Below the pieces are notes generated by a model. That model did no database searches and had not been told where the DNA came from. It saw nothing but the letters and a program-made list of their open reading frames with translations. A program made the position numbers and the translations under genes. A stretch of 64,000 nucleotides of DNA from Candidatus Woesearchaeota archaeon. GTDB taxonomy: Archaea > Nanobdellota > Nanobdellia > Woesearchaeales > UBA10216. The stretch covers positions 289,005 through 353,004 of the forward strand of contig JACPTG010000001.1 of NCBI GenBank assembly GCA_016192905.1, read 5' to 3'. Below, piece after piece: positions 8,231 to 16,970 of the stretch. Within the stretch, counting starts at the first letter, position 1; every line of letters begins with the position of its first letter.

Positions 8231-9365
8231 AAACAGGCAGTTTCCCCTTTTCCCTGTATTCCCGCGCAGCCTCCCTGGCCACATCAGGGGCAATCATGAT
8301 TCCTTTATCCTGAAGCAGCGAGTGCATTCTTGTGGATGCAATAAACTGCAGGAACTGGGTTACATTCTTTGGCTTTCTCGCCTTTTTACACCTTTCAAAA
8401 TCTATCATCACGGGCTTGGTTCCATCCACAAGAATGTGCTTGACAGGGTGATGCATTTCCTGCTTGTTCACACCCAAGGCGTCCATGACCAGGCACTGCT
8501 GGAGAATCCTGCGCAGGACTGCCAGGACAGCATCCTTGCTGGCTGTTTCAATGTATTTCAGAATTGGAATGCCATCCACATAATCATACGCCATAATGTC
8601 CTTTTTGGCCCATAGCAGCCTTGGGCCTATATGCATTTTGTTGAGCCTTTTCAGCCATTTTGCCTCGTTGGCGATAAATCCCCTGGCCGCAGTATCATTT
8701 CTGGCCGCCTTGACTGCAATCTTCCTCCTGCCCCGGCTTCCGGTAAATACAACTGACCTATGGCCCCTCGCCAGCAGCCTTACGTCCTTTATTCCCTTTG
8801 ACTCAAGCTGCCTGAGCAGGCTGGACTTGAAAATCCTGTACACATACAACCGCTCGAAAAAAAGCGGAGTTGATGAAACGATGTCATACTCATAACAGCA
8901 TTCCGCTATTGCCTGCTCAACTTTATGCTTTCCGGTTAAAGTGCTGAACAGCAGCAGGATGCTGCCGGAGGCGCTCAGGTAGTCATTGCTCGCGCAAAGA
9001 AACCTCTGAATGGTCTCATGGCCTTTCCTGCCGCCGTAAATGGCCGCGTCTGTGATTCCCCTGTCCTGCGGCAGGTATGGGGGGTTGAATATTATTGTGT
9101 CGTATTTCTGCCTTGGGACTTTGCTGAAAAGGTCGCTACAGATGAATTTTATCCTTACCTTCTCTTTTTCAGCGGCATTTGAAGCCTCCTTTAGTGCCTT
9201 GCGGCTTATATCGGCGGCTGTTGCGCTGCGGACCTGCCCCTTCCTGGCTGCGGCCATCGCAAGGAGCCCGCTGCCTGTGCCTATGTCAAGAACATTGCCC
9301 TTTGCGAATTCATTTACAGCCGCGAGCATAAGATAGCTGTCCTCCCGCGGCTGGTAGACTTCCAT
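8184..9365 (-). CDS. Fusion of HemK2/Mtq2-type methyltransferase and COG2112-type kinase
   Basis: 393 aa. Residues 1-185 form a class I methyltransferase with VLDIGTGSGLL and the NPPY motif (94-97) typical of glutamine-N5 methyltransferases of the HemK2/Mtq2 branch, which in archaea and eukaryotes modify the GGQ of release factor aRF1/eRF1. Residues 190-393 resemble archaeal predicted Ser/Thr kinases (COG2112), with a VKA lysine (K219), HPVKHILVDG in place of a standard HRD loop, and an IDFE metal-binding segment (D322). The substrate of either half is inferred; the aRF1 gene is in this window at 44.5-47.1 kb. Confidence 0.82.
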   Translation of the reverse strand: MEVYQPREDSYLMLAAVNEFAKGNVLDIGTGSGLLAMAAARKGQVRSATAADISRKALKEASNAAEKEKVRIKFICSDLFSKVPRQKYDTIIFNPPYLPQDRGITDAAIYGGRKGHETIQRFLCASNDYLSASGSILLLFSTLTGKHKVEQAIAECCYEYDIVSSTPLFFERLYVYRIFKSSLLRQLESKGIKDVRLLARGHRSVVFTGSRGRRKIAVKAARNDTAARGFIANEAKWLKRLNKMHIGPRLLWAKKDIMAYDYVDGIPILKYIETASKDAVLAVLRRILQQCLVMDALGVNKQEMHHPVKHILVDGTKPVMIDFERCKKARKPKNVTQFLQFIASTRMHSLLQDKGIMIAPDVAREAAREYREKGKLPVFTWLPGPFSLEMPIS

Positions 9366-9417
9366 ATTAATACGGGCTTCCGGGAAAAGTTTAAATAGCT
9401 TTACTAATGTGAATCCC

Positions 9418-9582
9418 TCAGCCAGGCAGCTTCACAGCCTTGGCTGTAATCTCAAGGTTGCAGCTGTTATTAGCCCTGCACCACGCCTCGCACTTATCAG
9501 CGAGACCTTTGCTTTCGTAGGCGAAACTGCACTCACTGCACGTATAGTAAGCCCTGCCATTTACCGTCTTTTTAGATACCAT
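9418..9582 (-). CDS. Cys-rich mini-protein at the end of the copper operon
   Basis: 54 aa starting MVSKKTVNGRAYYTCSECSF. It holds CxxC (residues 15-18) and further Cys spaced CEAWC...C, consistent with a small metal-binding protein. The ATG at 9582 is only 5 bp after the copA stop, so it is the last gene of the operon. It may act as a soluble copper/zinc carrier or a zinc-ribbon regulator; this is inference from Cys content and context. Confidence 0.7.
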   Translation of the reverse strand: MVSKKTVNGRAYYTCSECSFAYESKGLADKCEAWCRANNSCNLEITAKAVKLPG

Positions 9583-9587
9583 TTTTG

Positions 9588-12020
9588 TCACCCCATCTTA
9601 AAGCTCCTCATCAGCAGGGTATTGCCGACAACGCTGACTGAGCTGAAGGCCATCGCAGCGCCGGCTATCACAGGGTTAAGGAGGAATCCTGTGAACGGGA
9701 AAAGAAGCCCTGCCGCTATCGGGATGCCCGCGGTGTTATAGGCGAACGCCCAGAAGAGGTTCTGCCTTATCTTGCGCAGCGTGTAGGCGCTGAGCTTCAT
9801 CGCCTTTGGAATGTCCAACGGGTCGCTCTTCACCAGGATTATGTCGCCTGTCTCAATGGCCACGTCTGTCCCTGAGCCGATAGCTATGCCCACATCTGCG
9901 GCAGCCAGGGCGGGGGCGTCGTTAATCCCGTCGCCGACCATCGCCACCTTTCCCTTTTCCCTAAGCTTCCTGATTTCCTTTTCCTTGTCCTCAGGAAGCA
10001 CCTCTGCGAGCACGCTGCCTATCCCTAGCTGCCTTGCAACTGCCTCAGCAGTCCTCCTGTTATCGCCCGTAATCATTATCACTTCCTTTCCCATTTTCCG
10101 AAGCTCTGCAACCGCCTGCTTCGACGTTTCCCTGGCAGTGTCAGCTACTGCTATCAATCCCAGCAGTCCTTTGCCTGAAGCCACAATCATCACTGTTTTG
10201 CCCTCTCCCTCCAACTTAGCAACTGCCTGGCTGGCCACCGCAATGTTAACATTCATCTGCTCCATCAGCTTCCTGTTGCCCAACAAAACCTTTTTCCCTG
10301 CGACGGTGGCCGCTATGCCTTTCCCCGGATGCGCCCTGAAGTTGGCGGCCTCAGTTAGCCTTAGTTTTCTTCCCTTTGCAGCACTCACTATTGCCTCTGC
10401 CAGCGGATGCTCTGATTTCTTTTCAGCCGCTGCAGCTGCGGCAAGAAGCTCATTTTCGCTGCCGACCATGGCAATTATATCTGTCACCTCTGGCTTGCCC
10501 TTGGTCAGCGTGCCTGTCTTGTCGAAAACGATTATATCCACCCTGTTAGCCTGCTGAAGCGCCTCCGCATTCTTGAATAGTATGCCATGCTGCGCCCCCA
10601 AACCTGTGCCCACCATTATTGCCGTCGGCGTGGCAAGCCCCATAGCGCATGGGCATGCAATTATCAGGACTGCAATGAACACAGACAGGCTGAACGCCAC
10701 GCCGTACCCGAGCAACAGCCATGCTGCGGCTGAGATTATGGCAATGGCTGCAACAGCAGGCACGAAATAAGCGGAAATAATGTCCGCGAGTTTCTGGATT
10801 GGGGCCTTACTGCCCTGCGCCTCCTCCACGAGCCTTATAATCTGGGCCAGCAGGGTATCCTTTCCAACCTTTGTGGCCCTGAAAATGAAGCTCCCTGTCT
10901 TGTTTATCGTCCCGCCTATAACCCTGCTGCCTTTTGATTTCTCCACAGGCATGCTTTCACCAGTCACCATTGACTCGTCAACAGAAGAATGCCCCTCGAC
11001 GATAACCCCGTCCACAGCAACCTTCTGGCCTGGCTTTACAATCACGAGGTCGCCCTCAGCCACTTCCTCCACAGATATTTCAAGCTCCTTCCCGCCTCTT
11101 TTTACCAACGCGGTTTTTGGCTGCAGCCCCAGCAGCTTCTTAATCGCCTCAGAAGTCCTGCCCTTTGCAACAGCCTCAAGATACTTCCCAAGCAGTATGA
11201 ACATCAGGAGCAGGCCTGCAATCTCAAAGTAAAGGCCATGCACGCCTGCCCTCCCTGTAAGCATCAAGTGCATAACCACCAGGCTGTAAATATACGCCGC
11301 GCCAGTGCCAACAGCTATCAGAGTATCCATATTCGCAGTCCTTCCCCATACAACCGCGCGAATGCCCCTCACGAAGAAATCCCTGCTAATAATCATAATC
11401 GGGGTTGCAAGAAGGAACTGGATTACAGCCGATTCCCGCTCGCCAATGGGCATAGGAAGACCTACTGTATGGGCCATGGCGAGGTATGCAAGCGGCAACG
11501 CAAGGGCGAGGCTCGCAAGGAATTTAACCTTCAGCTCACTTATCTCCCTCTCCCTCTCAGCCTTCTCACGGTCAACACTCTCCTCAGCGTATTCCTCAGG
11601 CTGATATCCGGCATTTATGACTGCCTTCTTAATTGCCTCAATTCCAATTACTGCAGGGTCATATTTGACTGTGGCCTTCATCGCAGCATAGCTTGTCCCA
11701 GCAGAGCTTACTCCTTTCAGCCTGCTCACGGCGTTCTTCACAATCATTGCACAATGCTCTGAATCCATTCCTCTTACCTTGAGGATTACAGCCTTTTCTG
11801 CGCCATTGTCGGCGGGCTCAGCCTTATACCCTGCCTTTTCCACTGCCTTCACAAGCTCATCCTTTCCTGCTGCCCTCTCATCGTACTCTACAAGCGCCTT
11901 TTCGCTGGCAAAATTGACATTTGCACCTGTTACTCCCGCTGTTCCCCTCAGCGACTTCTCTATCGTCGCCGCGCAGCTTGCGCAGTGCATCCCCCTGATT
12001 TTCAGCAACGCCTTCGCCAT
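9588..12020 (-). CDS. copA: Copper-exporting P1B-type ATPase
   Basis: 810 aa. Two N-terminal heavy-metal-associated domains: the first has a normal CASC (13-16), the second has SEHC (87-90), so it lost the first Cys. The transmembrane core carries the TGES actuator motif (353-356), CPC (456-458) and the phosphorylated D500 in [15 protein letters not shown] and [10 protein letters not shown] follow. CPC plus the HMA domain indicate Cu(I) export driven by ATP. It lies in an operon with small membrane, lipoprotein and Cys-rich genes, under a likely PadR-TRASH regulator. Confidence 0.95.
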   Translation of the reverse strand: MAKALLKIRGMHCASCAATIEKSLRGTAGVTGANVNFASEKALVEYDERAAGKDELVKAVEKAGYKAEPADNGAEKAVILKVRGMDSEHCAMIVKNAVSRLKGVSSAGTSYAAMKATVKYDPAVIGIEAIKKAVINAGYQPEEYAEESVDREKAEREREISELKVKFLASLALALPLAYLAMAHTVGLPMPIGERESAVIQFLLATPIMIISRDFFVRGIRAVVWGRTANMDTLIAVGTGAAYIYSLVVMHLMLTGRAGVHGLYFEIAGLLLMFILLGKYLEAVAKGRTSEAIKKLLGLQPKTALVKRGGKELEISVEEVAEGDLVIVKPGQKVAVDGVIVEGHSSVDESMVTGESMPVEKSKGSRVIGGTINKTGSFIFRATKVGKDTLLAQIIRLVEEAQGSKAPIQKLADIISAYFVPAVAAIAIISAAAWLLLGYGVAFSLSVFIAVLIIACPCAMGLATPTAIMVGTGLGAQHGILFKNAEALQQANRVDIIVFDKTGTLTKGKPEVTDIIAMVGSENELLAAAAAAEKKSEHPLAEAIVSAAKGRKLRLTEAANFRAHPGKGIAATVAGKKVLLGNRKLMEQMNVNIAVASQAVAKLEGEGKTVMIVASGKGLLGLIAVADTARETSKQAVAELRKMGKEVIMITGDNRRTAEAVARQLGIGSVLAEVLPEDKEKEIRKLREKGKVAMVGDGINDAPALAAADVGIAIGSGTDVAIETGDIILVKSDPLDIPKAMKLSAYTLRKIRQNLFWAFAYNTAGIPIAAGLLFPFTGFLLNPVIAGAAMAFSSVSVVGNTLLMRSFKMG

Positions 12021-12021
12021 A

Positions 12022-12594
12022 TTACCAGACCTCGTATTTTTTTCCTAAAAGCACCCTTATACCACCATACAGGTTGTAGAGGAGCGAAAAAATTGCATAA
12101 AGGTAAGGGACATCAACGCGAAGCAGCCTGACTTTTACTGTGCCAAGGCCTGCGCTGGCAAGATCCCTGCCAAGCCGCTTCATCAGCACAGACCGGTCAA
12201 GCCCCCTTTTAGGATTCAAGCCTGAAATTTTCACACCTGCCAGCACGGCTGAAAGATGCACTCCGATAATTTCATATCCCAGCAGCCTATACGTGGTTGG
12301 CTTAACGTATTCTTCAGATGCCTTCAACTCCATGCCTTTGGCAAGCTGGGCTGTGAAGGCCTCCTGGCTGAAATTGCCGAACAGGATAATCGTGATGGGC
12401 ACACAGTTTTCCCTTCTTGCCTCGGTCCACCTGAAGCCAGCCTTCTGCTTCCGGACAATCCTAAACCCATTTATTGCGGCTGCAAGGACAGAGCCAAGAG
12501 CCCTGTATTCTATGCCCTGCCTGTTGAAAACCCTGGTTATGGCCTTTAGGGTATTTGCTACACAGGCTGAGTTGTACATTTCTGGAACGCTCAT
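12022..12594 (-). CDS. Hypothetical protein in the copper operon
   Basis: 190 aa, 1 bp upstream of copA and overlapping the preceding gene by 4 bp, so translationally coupled. A segment [17 protein letters not shown] is faintly like the start of a nucleotidyltransferase fold, but no clear acidic triad follows. A hydrophobic C-terminal helix ([15 protein letters not shown]) could attach it to the membrane. I do not recognise the family. Its position suggests a part in copper handling. Confidence 0.65.
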   Translation of the reverse strand: MSVPEMYNSACVANTLKAITRVFNRQGIEYRALGSVLAAAINGFRIVRKQKAGFRWTEARRENCVPITIILFGNFSQEAFTAQLAKGMELKASEEYVKPTTYRLLGYEIIGVHLSAVLAGVKISGLNPKRGLDRSVLMKRLGRDLASAGLGTVKVRLLRVDVPYLYAIFSLLYNLYGGIRVLLGKKYEVW

Positions 12595-12866
12595 CTGCCC
12601 AGCCTGCCATATGCAAAGGCATGCACTGCGCCAAGCAGGTATCCTCCAGCCAGCGTTATCACTGCGCCAGCAATTGCCTGAGCTACAGTAACACCTGATG
12701 TCATCAGCCTGCTGACGTCAAATGCATGGAACAGGCTGCTGGCAATGAACTGCATGGCTGCCGGCGGCAAAACAAGCACTGCAAAAAGGCACACCGCATA
12801 CAGCGCGCCAAGGGTCGCCGCAAGGCTCATGCCAGCCCTGTGCACGTCCATATTCATAGCTTTCAT
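12591..12866 (-). CDS. Two-helix membrane protein, DUF5676-like
   Basis: 91 aa with two hydrophobic segments (LAATLGALYAVCLFAVLVLP and ITLAGGYLLGAVHAFAY) joined by an amphipathic stretch. Size and layout resemble the DUF5676 proteins often found beside CopA-type ATPases; the assignment is from memory of the pattern. It overlaps the next gene by 4 bp. Confidence 0.65.
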   Translation of the reverse strand: MKAMNMDVHRAGMSLAATLGALYAVCLFAVLVLPPAAMQFIASSLFHAFDVSRLMTSGVTVAQAIAGAVITLAGGYLLGAVHAFAYGRLGR

Positions 12867-12880
12867 CTTTACACCTCCGC

Positions 12881-13309
12881 CTATTGCAAGGCCCAGCTGT
12901 AAATCCTCCTGTCTTCCTTCGGAATACCTGATATCATAATTGTGAACTCCTTACTATTTCCGAGGTTAAACCTCATTATCCCTGAAGCATGGTGGCCTGA
13001 AAGCTGAGGCGCTGATTCAGGAAAAATTTCCTTGCCCCCTGCAACAAGCCTTACAGCCCGCCCCAGGTCATACTGGCTCAGGTCAACCGAATGCGTATTC
13101 GCGGCAACATCAACCTCAAGCAGGCCGTTAACAAGCTGCTTTGGAGTAAGCTCTATGAGCACGTCGCCATCGCCTGTGCTCCCAGTTGACTTTGCCTCCA
13201 GACCTGCAGGTGAAACTGCTGGCGTTTCCTGCCTGGGAGGCTCGGTCGCAGCGCACCCTGCAATGAAAAGCAGGCTGAACAACAGCAACGCAGCAGCAGC
13301 CTTAAGCAT
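12881..13309 (-). CDS. Secreted lipoprotein of the copper operon
   Basis: 142 aa. A signal peptide ends in a lipobox-like FIAGCAA, so the mature protein would be lipid-anchored at the Cys outside the membrane. The rest looks beta-rich (LIELTPKQLVNGLLEVDVAANTH, SGIMRFNLGNSKEFTIMISG) like a cupredoxin-type or CopC-like fold, with several His and Met residues that could bind copper. The fold is inference. It overlaps the upstream gene by 8 bp. Confidence 0.7.
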   Translation of the reverse strand: MLKAAAALLLFSLLFIAGCAATEPPRQETPAVSPAGLEAKSTGSTGDGDVLIELTPKQLVNGLLEVDVAANTHSVDLSQYDLGRAVRLVAGGKEIFPESAPQLSGHHASGIMRFNLGNSKEFTIMISGIPKEDRRIYSWALQ

Positions 13310-13712
13310 GACATTTCCTCCTGCTTATCCTTTCCCTGATGAACAGCGCCACGCCTCCAAGGGCAACTGCCCCGCCCATAATCCACCAAAGCGGCTGAAG
13401 AGACTGGACCTGCTGAAACGGGACCCCTGCAATAATCAGCCCGGAATTAAGGATAAGAAGATTCGGCGAAATGCACCTGTGACGGGCACACATGTAAGCG
13501 GTCACTCCCAGCAGCGCCACAGCAGCCAGCCACGCAGGCACAGCTATGGTCGTAAGGAACAGCAGGGGCATGCCTGTCACGGTAATCCCGATTATCCCCA
13601 GCAGCGCTATAAGGCCCAGGCACACATTATGGCAAACCTGCCACGAGCCGAGTATGCTGGCCGCGCCTGAGGCAGCTCCTGCCGCAGTGGCAGTCTTTTC
13701 ACCGTTTTTCAT
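13302..13712 (-). CDS. Four-helix membrane protein with Cys pairs, first gene of the copper operon
   Basis: 136 aa with four hydrophobic segments. Two Cys pairs, CHNVC near the first helix and CARHRC after the third, resemble the metal-relaying pairs of MerC/MerT-type transporters, so metal movement across the membrane is plausible. It is the promoter-proximal gene, starting just below a TATA-like TATATC and the 20-bp palindrome shared with the divergent regulator. Confidence 0.7.
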   Translation of the reverse strand: MKNGEKTATAAGAASGAASILGSWQVCHNVCLGLIALLGIIGITVTGMPLLFLTTIAVPAWLAAVALLGVTAYMCARHRCISPNLLILNSGLIIAGVPFQQVQSLQPLWWIMGGAVALGGVALFIRERISRRKCHA

Positions 13713-13732
13713 ATATCTAAAATAGGATATAT

Positions 13733-13752
13733 CGAAATATTTAAATATTTCG
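13733..13752. promoter_or_regulatory. Perfect 20-bp palindrome, probable copper-operon operator
   Basis: CGAAATATTTAAATATTTCG reads the same on both strands. It overlaps the TATA region of the PadR-TRASH gene (ATG 18 bp further on) and lies about 20 bp above the divergent operon start at 13712, so one dimer could control both transcripts. Confidence 0.7.
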
Positions 13753-13769
13753 GTTTACGCCAGGTTTAC

Positions 13770-14180
13770 ATGCAGATCAACAGCCTGGTAAAGTTCTACT
13801 CCCTGCTTCTCATTGGAGAGGAACCGAAGCACGGATATGAACTCATGAAAGAGCTCCAGGCAAAGCTGGACCGGGGGATAAGCCCGTCGCAGGTCTACCC
13901 ATTCCTCGCACAGCTTGCGAAGAAGGGGCTGATTTCTGTTGAGTCAACAGGGGTGCGCGACAGGAAGACATACAGGCTTACAAAAACCGGGAAGCGCTTT
14001 GTGACCGAATTCCTCGGCAGCCTGGAAGACCTTATCTCAGCATCGGTCAAAAGCAGCCTGACAGCCTGCGCACACTGCGGATGCAAGGTGTTTGGGAAAG
14101 CCAAATCAAGGCTTGTTGGAGGAAAACAGCTAAGCTTCTGCTGCACTGCATGCGCAAAGTCCTTCAAACACAAAGTTTAG
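13770..14180 (+). CDS. PadR-type winged-helix regulator fused to a TRASH-like metal-binding domain
   Basis: 136 aa. Residues 5-85 form a PadR-like winged helix (HGYELMKEL, SPSQVYPFLAQLAKKGLI, then a RKTYRLTKTG wing). Residues 98-134 form a Cys-rich domain with C100, C103, C105, C124, C125 and C128 spaced as in TRASH/YHS-like metal sensors. TRASH domains sense copper in other archaeal regulators such as CopT-type proteins. The gene is divergent from the CopA operon across a perfect palindrome, so it is probably a copper-responsive autoregulated repressor or activator. The PadR-TRASH architecture itself is unusual. Confidence 0.85.
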   Translation: MQINSLVKFYSLLLIGEEPKHGYELMKELQAKLDRGISPSQVYPFLAQLAKKGLISVESTGVRDRKTYRLTKTGKRFVTEFLGSLEDLISASVKSSLTACAHCGCKVFGKAKSRLVGGKQLSFCCTACAKSFKHKV

Positions 14181-14193
14181 ACCTTAACCAGTA

Positions 14194-14285
14194 TTAACTA
14201 ACAGCAGGCTGTGGCTTCCCTGACTCAGCAGCCCCTAACGGGCTATGGGAAAACTGTACCCCATTGGACATCAAGGCTTTTAACA
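14194..14285 (-). repeat. Dispersed intergenic repeat, copy C
   Basis: Minus strand: GTGTTAAAAGCCTTGATGTCC, GTACAGTTTT, then GCCCGTTAGGGGC and AGCCACAGCCTGCTGTTAGT. It keeps the central hairpin and terminal blocks but differs from A and B in the middle, resembling copy E. It directly follows the stop of the AbiEii-like gene. Confidence 0.6.
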
Positions 14286-14290
14286 CTCAG

Positions 14291-14971
14291 TTATTTCAAG
14301 CTCAAAACTGCTTTCTTATATCTCTCAAATGCCACAGGGTCAACATAGCCAAATACGCCTTGAAGGTCATTCTTGAATTGAGCGGAAGTTATTTTGGCCT
14401 CAATCTTGTGAAATGCCTTTCCAAAATCAAGCCTTTTTGAAATTTCTTCCTTAATCCACTCCTTGTCATTCGCGGTTGGCATCAGCATGAAAACATCCCT
14501 GATGTCAGGGAGCCTTGCGCAAATAAGCTTCATAACAATCAGTGCGTCTATTCTGATGATGCGTAATTTCAATGATTCGGCTATTGTTTTTCCTCTTAGC
14601 TGTCTGATTCCCGAATTATCAAAAACCCATTTGGAACTAAAGCTGCAACCTGTTTGCCTGTCAAATACTTCTCCAATCAAGATATCCACACTTACCTTGA
14701 AATCCTTATCGATCTGCTTTTCATACCTCGCGAATTTACCCTCATAAGAAAGGCTTTTATCCAATTTGACTTCACTATAGCCTGATTTTTCAAGCTCTAA
14801 GCTGATTTTCCTGGAAACAGTATAATCCCCAACAACAATATCACAATCCACTGAGAAACGAGGCAGCGCGTAAGCATTTACTGCATAGCCGCCAATCACT
14901 GCAAATTGGCAAGCCTTAATCTTTTTAAGCGCTTCAAATATCTCCTTTTCCCTAAGCTGCAGCTGGCCCAT
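14291..14971 (-). CDS. AbiEii-type nucleotidyltransferase (toxin-like)
   Basis: 226 aa. The N-terminus has IGGYAVNAYALPRFSVDCDIVV, the GG(Y/F)A...R.S.D.D pattern of AbiEii/DUF1814-type nucleotidyltransferases, followed by a helical domain. Such proteins are toxins of type IV AbiE systems and of related pairs. The start overlaps the upstream AbiEi-like gene by 20 bp. Substrate unknown; bacterial AbiEii homologues modify tRNA. Confidence 0.8.
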   Translation of the reverse strand: MGQLQLREKEIFEALKKIKACQFAVIGGYAVNAYALPRFSVDCDIVVGDYTVSRKISLELEKSGYSEVKLDKSLSYEGKFARYEKQIDKDFKVSVDILIGEVFDRQTGCSFSSKWVFDNSGIRQLRGKTIAESLKLRIIRIDALIVMKLICARLPDIRDVFMLMPTANDKEWIKEEISKRLDFGKAFHKIEAKITSAQFKNDLQGVFGYVDPVAFERYKKAVLSLK

Positions 14972-15554
14972 ATTTATCCTTCATATAGTTGTAAGCATAG
15001 GAATACATTTCATTATTTCTGGCGGTTTTTATTGTTTCTTTCAATGGCTCAACCTTTATTGTCCCTTTTTTTTCAGAATGTAACCTGCTTACAGGGATCA
15101 ATATGATAAATTCCCCTACTGTTGACCCCTGTCTAATATAATTCGGAATATCCCGCTTATTAAAGAATTCCTTCCAATACCTTATGTCCTCCCTTAATAT
15201 CTTGATAAAGTAGGGGGACCTCTCGATTCCCCTCTGGATATACGAATAATCTGACCAGATTTCAACGGCGGACAAGTTAGTGAATGCATAAGGCCTGGAT
15301 GCTTCTTTCATTAACTCAGGTACTTTAAACTCCAATAAGCCTTTCATGACCTTGACAGGATCCACGCATTTGTAGCTGTTCCTCCGTTCCTTCACAATCC
15401 ATCCGGATTTCAACAACAATGCAAAGGTCTTCTTCCTCATTGATTGCCCAACTATCCAATCCAATTCAGACTGCATAAAAGGTTCTCTTGACCCATGCCT
15501 TGAATAGAACAAGGCATAAGCTCTCAAGCAATATTGGGGGATTTCGCTTACCAT
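14952..15554 (-). CDS. AbiEi-like winged-helix antitoxin
   Basis: 200 aa. An N-terminal winged-helix part (ALLLKSGWIVKERRNSYKCVDP) precedes an alpha/beta domain (PYAFTNLSAVEIWSDY, FIILIPVSRL) as in AbiEi-type transcriptional antitoxins. Position upstream of and overlapping the nucleotidyltransferase gene fits an AbiE-type module. A perfect inverted repeat at 15567-15585 between its TATA box and start codon suggests autorepression. Confidence 0.72.
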   Translation of the reverse strand: MVSEIPQYCLRAYALFYSRHGSREPFMQSELDWIVGQSMRKKTFALLLKSGWIVKERRNSYKCVDPVKVMKGLLEFKVPELMKEASRPYAFTNLSAVEIWSDYSYIQRGIERSPYFIKILREDIRYWKEFFNKRDIPNYIRQGSTVGEFIILIPVSRLHSEKKGTIKVEPLKETIKTARNNEMYSYAYNYMKDKYGPAAA

Positions 15555-15566
15555 TATTAAAACCTT

Positions 15567-15585
15567 AGTTACCTATTAGGTAACT
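15567..15585. promoter_or_regulatory. Inverted repeat operator of the AbiE-type pair
   Basis: AGTTACCTA-T-TAGGTAACT has perfect 9-bp arms around one base. It lies between the minus-strand TATA box (ATTTATATAT, 15591-15600) and the start at 15554, so binding there would block initiation. Confidence 0.65.
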
Positions 15586-15609
15586 GACTTATATATAAAT
15601 GTTTCGTAA

Positions 15610-15690
15610 GGTGGCTCAAACAGGCACTAGAAACAAGACGCCCCTACCGGGGTATAATAAAACGGTACCACGATGGGCATCAACGCTTTT
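15610..15690 (-). repeat. Dispersed intergenic repeat, copy E
   Basis: Minus strand GCGTTGATGCCCATCGTGGT, then a strong CCCC-GGTA-GGGG hairpin and a final GAGCCACC. Closest to copy C. It lies upstream of the RpoP-like small gene. Confidence 0.5.
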
Positions 15691-15794
15691 TCTCGAATGC
15701 GTGCCGGATTAGGACAATGTGGTATAAAGCTTATAAACTCTTCGCCCCCACCCGTACCCACAACGGGCGTGGCACACACGTAGAGGTGTGACAA

Positions 15795-15965
15795 ATGTAT
15801 TACTGCAAGAACTGTGACAAGAAGGTTGAAGATCAGTACAGACTGTCCTGCTCCAGGTGCCCATACTGCAAGAAATTCATGTGCAGGGCTGCGCCTGAAG
15901 GTATTGTTTTAGCCAAAAGCCAGCAATATTTTGACTTTAAACCCTCTATTCGTTACAGGCTCTGA
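15795..15965 (+). CDS. Small zinc-ribbon protein, possible RNA polymerase subunit P remnant
   Basis: 56 aa starting MYYCKNCDKKVEDQYRLSCS. CxxC (residues 4-7) and a later CPYC with following Cys, then AAPEGIVLAKSQ, recall archaeal RpoP/Rpb12, which is about 45-60 aa. The last dozen residues do not fit the family and the following 50 bases read like a stray protein fragment (FRKMLKEKDENVGKQAL), so the 3' part may have been altered when the AT-rich dprA island joined here. It could instead be another zinc-ribbon protein. Confidence 0.45.
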   Translation: MYYCKNCDKKVEDQYRLSCSRCPYCKKFMCRAAPEGIVLAKSQQYFDFKPSIRYRL

Positions 15966-16034
15966 ATTCAGGAAAATGCTCAAAGAGAAGGATGAAAATG
16001 TTGGGAAGCAGGCATTAAAAGACCTCATGATTTT

Positions 16035-16970
16035 TTATACAAACGGGGCAATTTTTGATGGCAATTTTTCTTCCTTTTTCAACTTTAAAAGACTTGTAAA
16101 TATATCGTCACAATTTCTTATCTCTATCCCTTTCCATTCGTTGATTACTTGCGAAATACCTTCATTAGGTTTCAAGTTTAAAGACATTTCAGGGCAGAAA
16201 ATAGGAATTTTCTGTTCAAAAGCCATTTTAGTTTGAACCATTGCCCCCCCTCTTTCTCCACTTGCAACCATGACCAAAGCATTTGATATCCCCGAAGTAA
16301 TCCTATTCCTCTGGACTAAAGCAATATTTGAACCTGGAAAGTTAGGAAGGTGTTCAGATATTAGTAAACCTTTTTTCCCTATTTCTGTAAACAATTCCAA
16401 ATGTTTTTCTGGAAACATTTTAAAAAATCCTGAACCAAGGATGCAAATTGTCTTACCTTTAGCATCTAGAGCTCCTATATGAGCTGAATAATCAACACCG
16501 ACTGCACCTCCACTGACCACAGTAAAATCTAATTTTACCAAATCCTGTGCCAGACCATATGCCCATTTTTTGGAGTGCTCATCAGCTTTTCTGCTGCCTA
16601 CAATCGCAACTTTTTTCTTGTAAAGCAGGCCTGTATCTCCTTTTAGGAAAAGGGTCAAAGGGGGGTAAGGAATTACTTTAAGAAACGAAGGGTATTCGGG
16701 ATCAATAATTGGCAAAATCTTAATATTGTTTTCTCCGCATTCATCAATGGCTTTCAAAAAATTTTCATCTGAGGCATTCTTCAGGTTATGAAAATCTGAA
16801 AGCATTGGTTCAGAAAAGCATCTTGTTGCTAACAGTTCATTATCACTCATTGAGAAAATTTCATCAACGTTTTTTACAAGGCTGAATAATCTTAAGATTT
16901 TAACGGGACCTAACTTAGGAACTCTGGTCAGTTTAAACCACCTGACCTTTTGCTCTGTGGTCAATATCAT
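16035..16970 (-). CDS. dprA: DprA/Smf-family DNA-processing protein
   Basis: 311 aa. An N-terminal helical part is followed by the DprA Rossmann fold: VAIVGSRKADEHSKKW, VSGGAVGVDYSAHIGAL, ILGSGFFKMFPEKH and VQRNRITSGISNALVMVASGERGGAMVQT. In naturally competent bacteria DprA loads RecA on incoming single strands; related Rossmann proteins also occur in defence loci. The gene is clearly more AT-rich than its neighbours, suggesting recent acquisition. It overlaps the upstream phosphoribosyltransferase gene by 4 bp, so the two act together. Confidence 0.9.
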   Translation of the reverse strand: MILTTEQKVRWFKLTRVPKLGPVKILRLFSLVKNVDEIFSMSDNELLATRCFSEPMLSDFHNLKNASDENFLKAIDECGENNIKILPIIDPEYPSFLKVIPYPPLTLFLKGDTGLLYKKKVAIVGSRKADEHSKKWAYGLAQDLVKLDFTVVSGGAVGVDYSAHIGALDAKGKTICILGSGFFKMFPEKHLELFTEIGKKGLLISEHLPNFPGSNIALVQRNRITSGISNALVMVASGERGGAMVQTKMAFEQKIPIFCPEMSLNLKPNEGISQVINEWKGIEIRNCDDIFTSLLKLKKEEKLPSKIAPFV

